From Desulfomonilaceae bacterium (GTDB lineage: Bacteria > Desulfobacterota > Desulfomonilia > Desulfomonilales > Desulfomonilaceae): DNA of 64,000 nucleotides. A program made the translations under genes and the position numbers. Each line of letters starts with the position of its first letter. Within the stretch, counting starts at the first letter, position 1. The stretch covers positions 62,001 to 126,000 of the forward strand of contig JBAZSD010000008.1 in the NCBI GenBank assembly GCA_041662605.1, written 5' to 3'. Below the pieces are notes generated by a model. That model saw nothing but the letters and a program-made list of their open reading frames with translations. It was not told where the DNA came from and made no database searches. Shown in pieces: positions 1-9,011 of this stretch.

Positions 1-2
1 CG

Positions 3-221
3 TCGCTTGGTGGAATTGACGCGTTACTTTCCACTGTTCAGATGCCAGGTGGTATTCCGGTGGCATGCATGGGGATAGGCTCCAGCGGCGCAAAAAACGC
101 GGGGTTGTTCGCTGTAGAGATACTAGCCTGCTTCGACACCGGCCTGCGCAGAAGACTTCTGGATTACAGGACTGAACAAAGGGAAATTATCGAAAAAAAA
201 GCCCATAAGGTAGAGAATTAG
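3..221 (+). CDS. purE: PurE C-terminus (5-(carboxyamino)imidazole ribonucleotide mutase), cut by window edge
   Basis: An open frame enters from the left edge and stops at TAG 219-221. It encodes about 72 residues. The stretch LLSTVQMPGGIPVACMGIG followed by AKNAGLFAVEILA matches the conserved C-terminal part of PurE, where the usual motif is LLSxVQMPxGxPVA then AKNAGLLAxxIL. PurE moves the carboxyl group from N5-CAIR to C4 to give CAIR in purine synthesis. The N-terminal half lies outside the window, so start and length cannot be given. The tail after the AKNAG motif is charged and looks like a normal end of the protein. Confidence 0.85.
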   Translation, partial: SLGGIDALLSTVQMPGGIPVACMGIGSSGAKNAGLFAVEILACFDTGLRRRLLDYRTEQREIIEKKAHKVEN

Positions 222-333
222 TCGGAATGAATAGATCGCGGGCTGAAATTTGTCCCCTGTTGGGGTGATTTGACGCACACTTCAGCGTGGACTGATTATC
301 CTTGAGCTGGAGCGTGCGTACAAGTATCCTTAT

Positions 334-1626
334 CTAGTCGTCAAAATTGCCTTTCGCTCCCTTGTCTGTAACCAGCCTGGCGCCTTTCTCACGAATTTTT
401 TCAGGGGTCCATTCAGCAGGATTTTCTATTCTGGACGTTTTTTGCCCAAGGTCATACGAATCCGCTTTCAGAATTTCCTCTATCGCTAGCGGCGCAGTAT
501 CCGAACCGTTGAAGACATCGGAAATAAGCAAATACACAAAGTCTTCAACCCCTTTTATCATGCGCTCCCGTTCCTCCGCCGTCAAACCCAGGAGTCTGTT
601 TTCGAAGGGCAGGTTCAGCTTCTTGTAATCGCCACCCTTCCAGCCTTTTTCCTTTGCGAACGCCACCATTTGCTCCCACATTTTGTCAAATGGACCGGCG
701 TCAGGTAATTTTATGAAATTGCCATCAGTGTCTTGAATAGCGTTACCATACTCATTTACCTTCAGCCCCCAAGACACCATCTGTAGAGCGGTAGCCACAT
801 TAGCCTTGGTTGTGTGTGTCTTCTGAGCTATTGCCCGTAGTCGCTCAAAGCTGTTGCCGGAGGTGCCATGTTGAGCTCCTGAGATATGATACGGCTGAAG
901 AGCGTTATGAATACTGGCCGTGAGATCAATCTGAATACCAGCGTCTGATGCTTCGAGGCCATGAGTGGTTCCGTTATTCAACGCTATCCAGTCGGGAAAA
1001 ATGTTGTTGGCGTTTAGCCCTTGTATGAGGAAAAGAGCTTCTTCAACTGTTGACAGGCCACTTTTCCCCTTTATTTCCCCAACTTCAGTTTCATAACCTG
1101 CCCATGTCGGCACAAACTTTGACAATTCTATATTTGCCAGCAGGTTGTCAACGTCAGGTAGATGTGACGCGTCAATAGCGATTGATGTTATGCCTGCGTC
1201 AAAAATGCTTGGGATTTCTGTTTTAGCCGTCGTAATATCCGTCTCACTTTTTATGCCGTAATGGTCAGCGTGTATTGCGACAGGAACCGTAATCCCCAAT
1301 TCATTACAAATGGAGTCCACCAACCTTGCCATGTTCCATAGACAGACAGCGCAATAGGCGTTTGACCCACCTTCTGATTTGGCAATTTCTATTATTATGG
1401 CGGCATTGGCCTTTTGTGCGGCTCTAAGGGCTCCATAAGCGGCAAAGGAGTTGCGGACGCTGGCTGCAATCGCTATAGCTTTCCCTTTTTTTATCATCGC
1501 TCGATCGATAACTTTCCCGCTTACCAGTAGAGCTTTAGAATTGGGGAAAAGCTTCACGACGTTTGGTGGACGCCCGACGCGTAAAGCTTTTTCATAATCC
1601 ACTGTCGAAACTGAGTTGGCTGACAT
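334..1626 (-). CDS. Class II (zinc-dependent) fructose-bisphosphate aldolase family protein
   Basis: The 430-residue product belongs to the class II aldolase family, TIM-barrel enzymes that cleave fructose-1,6-bisphosphate or a related ketose bisphosphate with a divalent metal. HADH at residues 119-122 carries a zinc-ligand histidine and the catalytic-type aspartate region. The later GAQHGTSGN stretch supplies a second metal ligand and phosphate contacts, and IAIDAS fits the barrel. It is longer than the common 280-350-residue forms, with a C-terminal extension of roughly 100 residues, and so belongs to the long subgroup. The ATG at 1626 is preceded by CGGAGGG at a normal distance. Substrate is not certain from sequence: fructose bisphosphate is most likely, but tagatose or another ketose bisphosphate is possible. 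No other glycolytic gene is adjacent. Confidence 0.85.
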   Translation of the reverse strand: MSANSVSTVDYEKALRVGRPPNVVKLFPNSKALLVSGKVIDRAMIKKGKAIAIAASVRNSFAAYGALRAAQKANAAIIIEIAKSEGGSNAYCAVCLWNMARLVDSICNELGITVPVAIHADHYGIKSETDITTAKTEIPSIFDAGITSIAIDASHLPDVDNLLANIELSKFVPTWAGYETEVGEIKGKSGLSTVEEALFLIQGLNANNIFPDWIALNNGTTHGLEASDAGIQIDLTASIHNALQPYHISGAQHGTSGNSFERLRAIAQKTHTTKANVATALQMVSWGLKVNEYGNAIQDTDGNFIKLPDAGPFDKMWEQMVAFAKEKGWKGGDYKKLNLPFENRLLGLTAEERERMIKGVEDFVYLLISDVFNGSDTAPLAIEEILKADSYDLGQKTSRIENPAEWTPEKIREKGARLVTDKGAKGNFDD

Positions 1627-1672
1627 GACACCCTCCGTTATTGTTTGATTTTTTACATGTTGATCGGATGGT

Positions 1673-2170
1673 TTAGTAATTTTTTGATTTCGCGGATCTC
1701 GGAGCTTCGGTGATTTTGCTCGCGCCCCTTTCCCACTGGACTTCCGCCGGCGGATATCCCGAGGCTTTCACAATCTTCAAGTCATATTCAGTTGAGTTCT
1801 TTCGTTGGGGAGCGTCCGTAAGGTCAAGTCTGACCGCGCCGAAATGAAGAGGCTTAAACGCGCTCGAGTCGCTTAAAATGTACGGCCTACCAGCGAATTC
1901 AAACTCTATGGACTTTATCCACCAAAGAGTGCCGTTGTGCAACTCCACTTTCAGGTAGGGGCTGCCGTCTTCTTCCCTAAATCTCAGGTAACCCGTGACA
2001 AAAACCCGTTTGAGATCCGATGGACTTAAAGCTTCGTAAGGTTGGGCAACCAATGATCCACGTAGCAAAAACGTCACTACAACCATTGCTGAAATAAATA
2101 CAGCCGCTATAATGATGGTAACTAGATAAACTTCATTACGTTTTATTGCTCTGATAAAACGCCGATTCAT
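1673..2170 (-). CDS. Membrane-anchored protein of unknown function
   Basis: The 165-residue product has a positively charged start, one hydrophobic segment at about residues 15-37, and a soluble remainder that should face the periplasm. The remainder has beta-rich spacing with no cysteines or catalytic motif that I recognise. Its ATG overlaps the stop of the pilin-like gene upstream (bases 2167-2170), so the two are translationally coupled. That suggests it works with the pilin-like protein, for example as a minor assembly or anchoring partner, but this is inference from position only. Confidence 0.6.
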   Translation of the reverse strand: MNRRFIRAIKRNEVYLVTIIIAAVFISAMVVVTFLLRGSLVAQPYEALSPSDLKRVFVTGYLRFREEDGSPYLKVELHNGTLWWIKSIEFEFAGRPYILSDSSAFKPLHFGAVRLDLTDAPQRKNSTEYDLKIVKASGYPPAEVQWERGASKITEAPRSAKSKNY

Positions 2171-2598
2171 TCCAGCTCTTCCTGCGATCGCGGAACGGTA
2201 GTCATTTTCCCGGTTTCAGAATCATATACATGGGTCACCTTGCTGCCCTTGTAATACGCGCTACCCGTGAACGCCCTTTTTTCAAATCCTTTTGCCTTAA
2301 TACTTAACACAACACCGGCCGGCGCTACCACTTGCGTTTTTATTCCATTCGGAGTGGTTAGCGTAGAATCAGCCCCGTTCCCTGAGATTCTTGCGTCAAA
2401 ATACCGATGTTCGCTAGCAAAAAAATCTTCTTGCGCTTTGGCGGCCAGCATAAGGGTCTTCGCGGCCAACTCGCTCATGCGCCGTTCTCTGTAAGAGTCT
2501 ATCTCGAGAAAGTAAATTACCGCTAATACACTTATGATCAAGATGACCGTAGTCATTTCCAAAATGGTAAAACCGGCGTTTCCTTTTTCGAGTTTCAT
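2167..2598 (-). CDS. Type IV pilin-like / pseudopilin protein
   Basis: The 143-residue product starts with a short charged leader ending in glycine and then FTILEM. This is the prepilin peptidase site: cleavage between G9 and F10 leaves a mature N-terminal phenylalanine and the conserved glutamate at mature position 5. A hydrophobic helix of about 20 residues follows, then YRERR and a small globular domain ending with a predicted surface loop rich in K/T/S. No prepilin peptidase, assembly ATPase or secretin lies in the window, so this is an isolated pilin or pseudopilin pair with the coupled downstream gene. There is no disulfide pair in the C-terminal region, unlike many major pilins. Confidence 0.7.
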   Translation of the reverse strand: MKLEKGNAGFTILEMTTVILIISVLAVIYFLEIDSYRERRMSELAAKTLMLAAKAQEDFFASEHRYFDARISGNGADSTLTTPNGIKTQVVAPAGVVLSIKAKGFEKRAFTGSAYYKGSKVTHVYDSETGKMTTVPRSQEELE

Positions 2599-2705
2599 TG
2601 TTTGCCTGCTCCGTTGATGTCAATCCGCAATACGCCTACTCGGCTTTCATGGTGTCGAAAATTATTCCACGAATTGATTCGTGTCAAGTTATTCATATCA
2701 TAAAA

Positions 2706-3557
2706 TTAAATTGTTATAATACCATCGTAGACACTACACGCGGCTCCAGTCATAACAACTGAATTATTACCGCCTTTCCATACAATACTTAGCATACCCC
2801 CCAGCAGTTTTATGGAAACCTCATTGTCCGTAAGTCCTTTGACGATTGTAAATACCGCTGACGCGCAAGCGCCGGTCCCACATGCCATGGTTTCTCCACT
2901 GCCTCTTTCCCAGACTCGCATCAACGCTGTTTTTCTATCAAGAACTTGTACAAATTCAACGTTAGTTTTAGCAGGGAATATTGGATGATTTTCAATCACT
3001 TTGCCATAATTTCTGGGAGCGTCCGCCAGGTCGGCGCCATCATACAGGATTACGCAATGAGGGTTTCCCATGGATATGAATGAACAGGGAAACGTTCTGC
3101 CTTCTATTTTTAGCGCGTAATCCAGAATAGGCCAAGATTTCGCCTCTATATCTACAGGAATTTTCGCTGGATCAAAAATGGGCGCTCCCATGTCAACACG
3201 TACACTGCCAACTTGCCCATTTCCATCGGCAATCAGATCCACGATTTTTATTCCTGCCCTGGTTTCTATGCTAAGGCTGGTTTTGTCCGTAAGTCCTCTA
3301 TCGAAAACATATTTCGCAAGACACCGAATGCCATTGCCGCACATCTCTGCGACAGAGCCATCGGCATTCATATAATCCATGAAAAAGTCAGCGTGTTCCG
3401 AAGGGCGGGCTACAATTAGACCGTCAGCCCCCACGCCCTCTCGTCGATTGCAGATATGGGCCACATTGGCCGCAGAGAGAGAAACAGCGTTTTTCATATC
3501 GTCGAAAACTACAAAATCGTTTTTGGCCCCATGCATTTTTTGAAATTCTATTTTCAT
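2706..3557 (-). CDS. dapF: Diaminopimelate epimerase
   Basis: This enzyme interconverts LL- and meso-diaminopimelate for lysine and peptidoglycan synthesis, using two cysteines as acid and base. The catalytic pair is visible: C73 in EMCGNGIRC and C226 in MACGTGACAS. The start at 3557 (MKIEFQKMHG) gives 283 residues, a normal DapF length, and is preceded by AGAAGG at a good distance. An upstream in-frame ATG at 3593 would add 12 residues that do not resemble the family. The gene stands alone on the minus strand, divergent from a small membrane-protein gene. Confidence 0.93.
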   Translation of the reverse strand: MKIEFQKMHGAKNDFVVFDDMKNAVSLSAANVAHICNRREGVGADGLIVARPSEHADFFMDYMNADGSVAEMCGNGIRCLAKYVFDRGLTDKTSLSIETRAGIKIVDLIADGNGQVGSVRVDMGAPIFDPAKIPVDIEAKSWPILDYALKIEGRTFPCSFISMGNPHCVILYDGADLADAPRNYGKVIENHPIFPAKTNVEFVQVLDRKTALMRVWERGSGETMACGTGACASAVFTIVKGLTDNEVSIKLLGGMLSIVWKGGNNSVVMTGAACSVYDGIITI

Positions 3558-3635
3558 ATCGATACCTTCTAAACAATGGATCGCAAACGACATGGAAAAG
3601 ATATATCATAACTAAAATATATTCAGAGATACCCA

Positions 3636-3845
3636 ATGAAATATTTAAGCTCCATTCTTACGATAATTCTGATCTGGCTGTTAATTGATGAGTTCTTTCT
3701 TAAACAGAATGAGATAGGGGAAAAATATTCAATAGTGGATAGATGGAAAGAGTTGGGGAAAAGGATTCACTCGGTGATAGGGACACTGGCCGTGGCCATT
3801 GTAATAATTTACTCAATAAGAATTATTGTTTATGTTTTCTTCTAG
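3636..3845 (+). CDS. Small two-segment membrane protein, unknown
   Basis: The 69-residue predicted product has a hydrophobic segment at about residues 4-22, a charged middle (EIGEKYSIVDRWKELGKR) and a second hydrophobic segment at about 47-68. This helix-loop-helix layout is typical of small membrane proteins and unlikely for random coding. It is divergent from dapF and ends just before a strong hairpin. No family was recognised. The ribosome site is weak (AGAGAT). Confidence 0.45.
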   Translation: MKYLSSILTIILIWLLIDEFFLKQNEIGEKYSIVDRWKELGKRIHSVIGTLAVAIVIIYSIRIIVYVFF

Positions 3846-3856
3846 TCGGGTTCAAG

Positions 3857-3880
3857 GCGCAGGAGATTTAACTCCTGCGC
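3857..3880. terminator. Hairpin between convergent genes
   Basis: GCGCAGGAG and CTCCTGCGC form a perfect 9-bp stem around a 6-base loop (ATTTAA). It lies between the small membrane-protein gene (ending at 3845) and the thiolase gene (ending at 3894 on the other strand), so it could end transcription from both sides. There is no long U tract on either side, so efficiency is uncertain. Confidence 0.5.
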
Positions 3881-3893
3881 ATGTAATTGGGGG

Positions 3894-5123
3894 TTAAATC
3901 ATTTCTATGGCGCACGCCATGGAGACACCACCGCCACCACAAAGGGTAGCCATGCCCAGATTTTTGTTTTGCTTTTTCATCCCGTAAATAAGGGTAACTA
4001 TCAGTCTGGAGCCCGTGCTGCCTACCGGATGTCCGAGACCGATACCTGAACCATTCACATTTGTAATATCCCGGTTAAGCTTCAGTTCTTTCTCACAGCC
4101 AAGATATTGCGCTGCGAAGGCTTCGTTAAGCTCGATCAACTCGAAATCACTGAGCTTCATACCCGATCGCTTCAACAGGTTTTGAACCGCCGGCACCGGG
4201 CTCAATCCCATTATTGTAGGGTCACATGCGCCCATTCCAACAGCTTTGATCTTCGCCAAAGGCTTCAACCCCAGAGACGCCGCTTTTTCTGAGGACATAA
4301 TGACCAGCGCTGAGGCGCCATCATTAATTCCACTTGAATTTCCCGCTGTAACGGTACCGGTTTTCGGAATGAAAGCGGGTGAGAGCCTGGCAAGCGCTTC
4401 CATAGTTAGGCCAGGTCTGAAGTGTTCATCTTTGTCGAAGATCTTGGGTTCTCCTCTTCTTTGAGGAACGCTCAGAGGAATTATTTCTTCAGCGAATGAG
4501 CCATCTTTGGTAGCCCGCTCAACATTATTGTGACTTCTAAGAGCTATTTCATCCTGTTCCTGGCGTGATATACCAAGCTTTAAGGCGACAAACTCTGCCG
4601 TATGTCCCATTATGTAGGGTTTGCCTCTGAAAAATTCTACAGGCCCATCCTGAGGATAAGGAAGTATGTGCGAACCGCAATGGAGACCCGTCGTCATAGC
4701 GTCTGTTATAACATCGTTCCCCATTCTGACGCCCCACCTGGCTTTCTCCACAGTGTAGGCTACCCCGGACATGTGCTCTACACCACCCGCTAGAATAGTG
4801 TCGGCTTCGCCGGCTTTTATCATGGCGGCTCCTGATAGTACAGCCTCCATGCCTGAGATACAAACCCTGTTTATGGTCACAGCGGGCACTGAGCTAGGAA
4901 TACCCGCTAGGAGCGCCCCAATACGCGTAACATTCATGGCGTCCGTCGGATTGAGGCAACAACCAAAACGTACATCCTCTATCGTATTAGCGTCGATCCC
5001 GGCTCTTTCAATGGCGGCTCTCATTGGAGCGGCCATAATACTTGAGCCGTGCATATCGCGTAACGTACCGCCAAATGTCCCTATGGCGGTCCTGCAACCG
5101 GAAACTACTACTACTTCTTTCAT
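3894..5123 (-). CDS. Acetyl-CoA acetyltransferase (thiolase family)
   Basis: The 409-residue thiolase condenses or cleaves acyl-CoA units. The acyl-carrying cysteine is C88 (NRVCISGM), the basic histidine is H365 (GLGHPVGSTG) and the second cysteine is C395 (LCGGGG). All three family landmarks are intact. The start at 5123 (MKEVVVVSGCRTAIG) follows AGGAGAT at good spacing; the ATG at 5147 would add eight residues outside the family fold. It could serve acetoacetyl-CoA formation or the last step of fatty- or aromatic-acid beta-oxidation. It stands apart from the dehydratase-like genes at 36-38 kb, so no pathway is fixed by context. Confidence 0.92.
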   Translation of the reverse strand: MKEVVVVSGCRTAIGTFGGTLRDMHGSSIMAAPMRAAIERAGIDANTIEDVRFGCCLNPTDAMNVTRIGALLAGIPSSVPAVTINRVCISGMEAVLSGAAMIKAGEADTILAGGVEHMSGVAYTVEKARWGVRMGNDVITDAMTTGLHCGSHILPYPQDGPVEFFRGKPYIMGHTAEFVALKLGISRQEQDEIALRSHNNVERATKDGSFAEEIIPLSVPQRRGEPKIFDKDEHFRPGLTMEALARLSPAFIPKTGTVTAGNSSGINDGASALVIMSSEKAASLGLKPLAKIKAVGMGACDPTIMGLSPVPAVQNLLKRSGMKLSDFELIELNEAFAAQYLGCEKELKLNRDITNVNGSGIGLGHPVGSTGSRLIVTLIYGMKKQNKNLGMATLCGGGGVSMACAIEMI

Positions 5124-5482
5124 GGAATATCTCCTGATTAAGCCCACAATTTATCTAATAAACAAAACCCTAAATTGACTCATGTGTCAAACAACTTTTC
5201 CGCTCTCTGCGCCGCTTCATAAGGAATACTGTCCGGATTTTAATCAACGCGCCCTGATGAAAATGTTTCTTGGTCTGAGTGAGGCGACAGCCGGGGATTT
5301 AATAAGCCTAAAATAGCTGCTCCGACACCAACCATCGGAGCAACAACAAGTTAATATGATCCGGCCAAAGGAGTTTGGAATCAACTAGGATTCGGGCAAG
5401 GCGCCTTTGCTTGATTTGAAAAAACAGAATATTCCAGTGATGACTAGGGCTGATTTAGATCAGCGCTCCTTACAAACCAGGC
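5124..5482. other. Intergenic stretch, no intact gene
   Basis: No intact gene is seen between the thiolase start and the response-regulator stop. One plus-strand frame from ATG 5182 to TGA 5490 is open apart from two internal TAG codons and gives protein-like text (for example CPDFNQRALMKMFLGLSEAT). It could be a decayed gene, but two stops in about 100 codons is also possible by chance and I recognise no family. Confidence 0.3.
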
Positions 5483-6004
5483 TCATTTGATTATTGCAGC
5501 GTCATCTACCGTCATTTTCTTTTCAAAATCTTCCCAGAACTCGTTTTCAGACTTTCTCCAGTCTGACCCAAATTTCCTGTTAAATAGATGTCCTACCTGA
5601 TCCAACGCTTTCTTCCACGCTGAGTGGTAATTCAGTTTCAGGACGTCTTCAAGGAATGGGACTAGAGAACCGAGTTTTTCTTTTGGTAAATATGCGCGCG
5701 CTCCAAGCTCGATCGATTTTTTTAAAGCTTCAGGAGTAAACGCATGAGCGGTCAACATGACAGTTGGAAATCCGGCGTTGTCAGCAATCTGAAGAAGATC
5801 AAACCCTCTGACTCCCATGATGTCCAAAATTACTAGGTCGTATGTGTAAGAAACCAAATATTGTTGAGCCTTTTCAAAGGTTGTGGCTCGATGTAAGGTT
5901 ACATTCGCTGACTCGGAGAGTTCCTCTTCAATGATGTCAAGGACATCCTCTTCGTCATCAACGGCAAGAATCAGTTTTTCTTGAAGGATTTCAGAACCGG
6001 CCAT
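5483..6004 (-). CDS. Response regulator, receiver domain with short C-terminal extension
   Basis: The 173-residue protein has a CheY-type receiver at about residues 10-125. The acidic pair D16/D17, phospho-acceptor D61 (VILDIMG), T85 (MLTAH) and K108 (YLPKEK) are all present. A helical extension of roughly 50 residues follows, rich in W, K and E, with no recognisable DNA-binding motif. It probably acts by protein contact. The gene is alone, with no adjacent histidine kinase, so its partner is not known. The closest kinases in the window are at 12.8 and 18.2 kb. Confidence 0.8.
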   Translation of the reverse strand: MAGSEILQEKLILAVDDEEDVLDIIEEELSESANVTLHRATTFEKAQQYLVSYTYDLVILDIMGVRGFDLLQIADNAGFPTVMLTAHAFTPEALKKSIELGARAYLPKEKLGSLVPFLEDVLKLNYHSAWKKALDQVGHLFNRKFGSDWRKSENEFWEDFEKKMTVDDAAIIK

Positions 6005-6444
6005 TTTGGTAGTCCCCTTTTTCCGGGATAATATTTGTAGTAAATCCCTGAGTTTTGTAATCTTTCAAAGAGATTCCGCTTGATTTTACCTAGTAGTTAG
6101 CTTTGACACAGAATAACGTCTTAACCGCAAGATTGGACTGCTGCAATTTGCAGCTCTCCAATTTTTCTTTCTGCTATGCTTACTCATACAAGGCTTTTCA
6201 GTCAACTTTTTTACGAATGTCCAGTTTCGAAAGTCGTTTTTAGGTTACTAAAAAGTCGGCTGTGGGAGGCTTTGAAGATTCCTTTTTCATGATGTTTTGA
6301 CAATTACGATTTTGATATTTGGATTCATTCACTATAATGCTATTTTTCGTACATAATTTCCAATTTAAAAATTTGGCGATCTGAAAATTTGGGCTCAGTT
6401 CCGTATCATGAAAAACAATAGCCAATTCGAGGCGAGGATACCCT
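6005..6444. other. Intergenic region between divergent regulator and glycan phosphorylase genes
   Basis: About 440 bases separate two divergent genes, and the region is A+T-rich near both starts. It must hold promoters for both directions, but I could not pick a convincing -35/-10 or -24/-12 element. A minus-strand open frame at 6240-6518 overlaps the glgP start and shows no family features, so it is not called. Confidence 0.4.
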
Positions 6445-9003
6445 ATGAACTTACGGAAATATGTTGTCGTGCCACCGATGGAAGGCGACCTGGAAAATCT
6501 TCGAGAAATAGCCAACAATTTGTGGTTTTCCTGGAATATGGACGCGGTCGAACTGTTTGATCACCTCGATGAAGGACTCTGGCGGGAGGGTGGCCATAAT
6601 CCTCTGTGGTCTCTGATACGTTTATCTAGACAAAGGCTGAAAGAAATTAGAGAGGATGAGGGTTACCTCGCTCACGCTGAAAAGGTCTGCCAGAGATTTC
6701 GATCATACATTAAACGCTCCAGGAAGTACGCATATCGGTTAGCCCGACCGGTCGATTTTATTATCGCCTACTTTTCGCTGGAATTCGGAATCACTGAATC
6801 CCTCCCCATATATTCAGGGGGGCTTGGACTTCTTGCGGGAGATCATCTTAAATCATCCAGCGACCTCAACCTACCACTGGTCGGGGTAGGATTGATGTAT
6901 CAAGAAGGTTACTTCAAACAACGACTTTCGCAGGATGGCTGGCAACAGGAAATATATCCCAAGACAAGATTTGACACCCTGCCACTCGAAAAACAGACCG
7001 ACAAAGAAGGAAACCTCCTAATTCTCAAGGTCAAACTTGCAGGAGAACCTCTTTATTTTAGAATTCTTAAGGTCAATGTGGGCAGAGTGCCATTATACCT
7101 TCTAGACGCGGACATACCTGAAAATCCACCATCTCTCAGAAGTTTGACCGCACGATTGTATGGCGGCGATACGGAAACCCGTATCAGACAGGAGATACTT
7201 TTGGGAATCGGTGGCGCCAGAGCGTTGAAGGCGCTAGGAATTGCCCCCTCTGTTTTTCATCTCAATGAAGGACACGCCGCTTTTACGTTACTGGAGAGGG
7301 TCAGACATTTTATTGAGGAGGAAGGTCTGACTTTTGAAGAGGCCCAACAAATAGTTACGAGTCAAAGCATATTAACTGTCCATACTCCGGTGCCGGCTGG
7401 TAATGATGTGTTTGAACGCGGCATGATGGAAAAGTATTTTCGTTCTTCGGTGGAGAAGGCCGGAGTTGATTTTGATCAATTCCTTGCTACCGGTAGAAAA
7501 ATCCCCGGTGATCGTAATGAGCCGTTCTGGATGCCGGTCCTCGGACTAAGATTGACTTCCAAGGCCAATGGAGTTAGTCGGCTTCACGGCAGAGTAGCAC
7601 GCGACATGTGGCATGAAGTATGGCCAACAGTGGACAGGGAAGACGTGCCGATAGGTTATGTCACCAACGGGGTCCACATTCCGTCATATATATCCAGGGA
7701 TTTATTGCGGTTGTATGACAGGTATCTCGGACCGGGCTGGACGGAAGATCCGGATAACGAGAAAATTTGGGAGCGTGTAGAACAGATTCCAGATACAGAA
7801 TTCTGGCGAACCCATGAACGATGCCGCAATCGATTAATATATTTTGCCCGGCGGCGATTGATAGAACAACTGAAGAATCGAGGGGGGTCAGCGCTCGAAA
7901 TAGAGGAAGCCTCCAGCGTTCTCGATACCGAAGCTTTAACTATATGTTTTGCCAGGCGTTTCGCCACCTATAAACGCGCAACCTTAATCTTTAGCGACCT
8001 TGAACGGCTCGCTACAATTCTTAACCAGTCAGGAAGGCCGGTTCAACTGATTTTTTCGGGCAAGGCCCACCCTGCTGACAATGGCGGCAAGAAACTTATC
8101 CAGACCATAGTGCAAATTATTAAGTCACAACCTTTCAGAGGACGAGTCGTCTTTATTGAAGATTACGATATCAATGTCGCCAGATACCTTGTTCAGGGCG
8201 CGGATGTTTGGCTCAACAATCCCCGGAGGCCCCTTGAGGCGTGCGGAACTTCGGGAATGAAGGCTGCGGCGAACGGGGCGCTAACATTGAGTGTGCTTGA
8301 TGGTTGGTGGGATGAAGGTTACTCGGGTGATAATGGCTGGGCTATCGGTTCTGGTGAAGAATATGACAACCTGGATTACCAGGATGACATAGAGAGCAAA
8401 GAGCTTTACGACTTGCTCGAACAGAGCGTCATGCCATTGTTCTACGAACGGGGAGCTGATGATTTGCCTCGTGAATGGATAAAAATGGCCAAAATGTCTT
8501 TGAGCACAATTTGTCCCGTTTTCAATTCACACCGCATGGTCACAGACTATGTAGAATCCTCGTATGTTCCTTGCGCCGGTGATTTCCAGAAATTGTCGGA
8601 CGCCAATTACAGTCTGTTGAAAGATCTGGTCGCATGGAAAAGGAAAATAGGCGCCGATTGGAATAAACTTTCAATATTAGATGTCAGTGTTTCCAATCAT
8701 TCTGAGAGGCTAAAAGGCAAAAGCGTTGAAATTCAGGTCAAAATTGACACGGCGGGGCACAATCCGAACGAATTCAAGGTTGAATTGCTGCACGGCCCAA
8801 CTGATTTGTGGGAAAGTTTCAAAGTCAGACATATTGCCAGACTGTACCCGGCGATTTATGGCGATTCCGATAACGGCGCGTTCATCTTCAAGGGAGAAAT
8901 TCCGCTGACTGACACAGGGCTTTACGGTTACGGGGTAAGAGTGACACCTCAGTTTCCAGGTTTGCCGTCATCAGAGGGATTCGATCTGATGCTCAGGGGC
9001 TAA
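6445..9003 (+). CDS. glgP: Alpha-glucan phosphorylase
   Basis: The 852-residue protein releases glucose-1-phosphate from glycogen or maltodextrin. It is of the archaeal/thermophile-type family with an N-terminal DUF3417 region (LREIANNLWFSWNMDAVELF), rather than the longer animal/E. coli type. Visible landmarks include FSLEFGITESLPIYSGGLG (glucan phosphorylase core), HLNEGHAAF, and EACGTSGMKAAANG near residue 605, which holds the pyridoxal-phosphate lysine. The start MNLRKYVVVPP matches the family's usual N-terminus. The C-terminal 100 residues look like a beta-sandwich. The next gene follows after 8 bases, so they are probably co-transcribed. Confidence 0.93.
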   Translation: MNLRKYVVVPPMEGDLENLREIANNLWFSWNMDAVELFDHLDEGLWREGGHNPLWSLIRLSRQRLKEIREDEGYLAHAEKVCQRFRSYIKRSRKYAYRLARPVDFIIAYFSLEFGITESLPIYSGGLGLLAGDHLKSSSDLNLPLVGVGLMYQEGYFKQRLSQDGWQQEIYPKTRFDTLPLEKQTDKEGNLLILKVKLAGEPLYFRILKVNVGRVPLYLLDADIPENPPSLRSLTARLYGGDTETRIRQEILLGIGGARALKALGIAPSVFHLNEGHAAFTLLERVRHFIEEEGLTFEEAQQIVTSQSILTVHTPVPAGNDVFERGMMEKYFRSSVEKAGVDFDQFLATGRKIPGDRNEPFWMPVLGLRLTSKANGVSRLHGRVARDMWHEVWPTVDREDVPIGYVTNGVHIPSYISRDLLRLYDRYLGPGWTEDPDNEKIWERVEQIPDTEFWRTHERCRNRLIYFARRRLIEQLKNRGGSALEIEEASSVLDTEALTICFARRFATYKRATLIFSDLERLATILNQSGRPVQLIFSGKAHPADNGGKKLIQTIVQIIKSQPFRGRVVFIEDYDINVARYLVQGADVWLNNPRRPLEACGTSGMKAAANGALTLSVLDGWWDEGYSGDNGWAIGSGEEYDNLDYQDDIESKELYDLLEQSVMPLFYERGADDLPREWIKMAKMSLSTICPVFNSHRMVTDYVESSYVPCAGDFQKLSDANYSLLKDLVAWKRKIGADWNKLSILDVSVSNHSERLKGKSVEIQVKIDTAGHNPNEFKVELLHGPTDLWESFKVRHIARLYPAIYGDSDNGAFIFKGEIPLTDTGLYGYGVRVTPQFPGLPSSEGFDLMLRG

Positions 9004-9011
9004 GCAAAAAC

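Noticed and set aside
5182..5490. Possible decayed gene with two internal TAG codons
   Set aside because: No family was recognised and two stops in about 100 codons can occur by chance; noted only as content of the gap.
6240..6518. Minus-strand open frame upstream of glgP
   Set aside because: It overlaps the glgP start, has no ribosome site and reads as low-complexity intergenic DNA.
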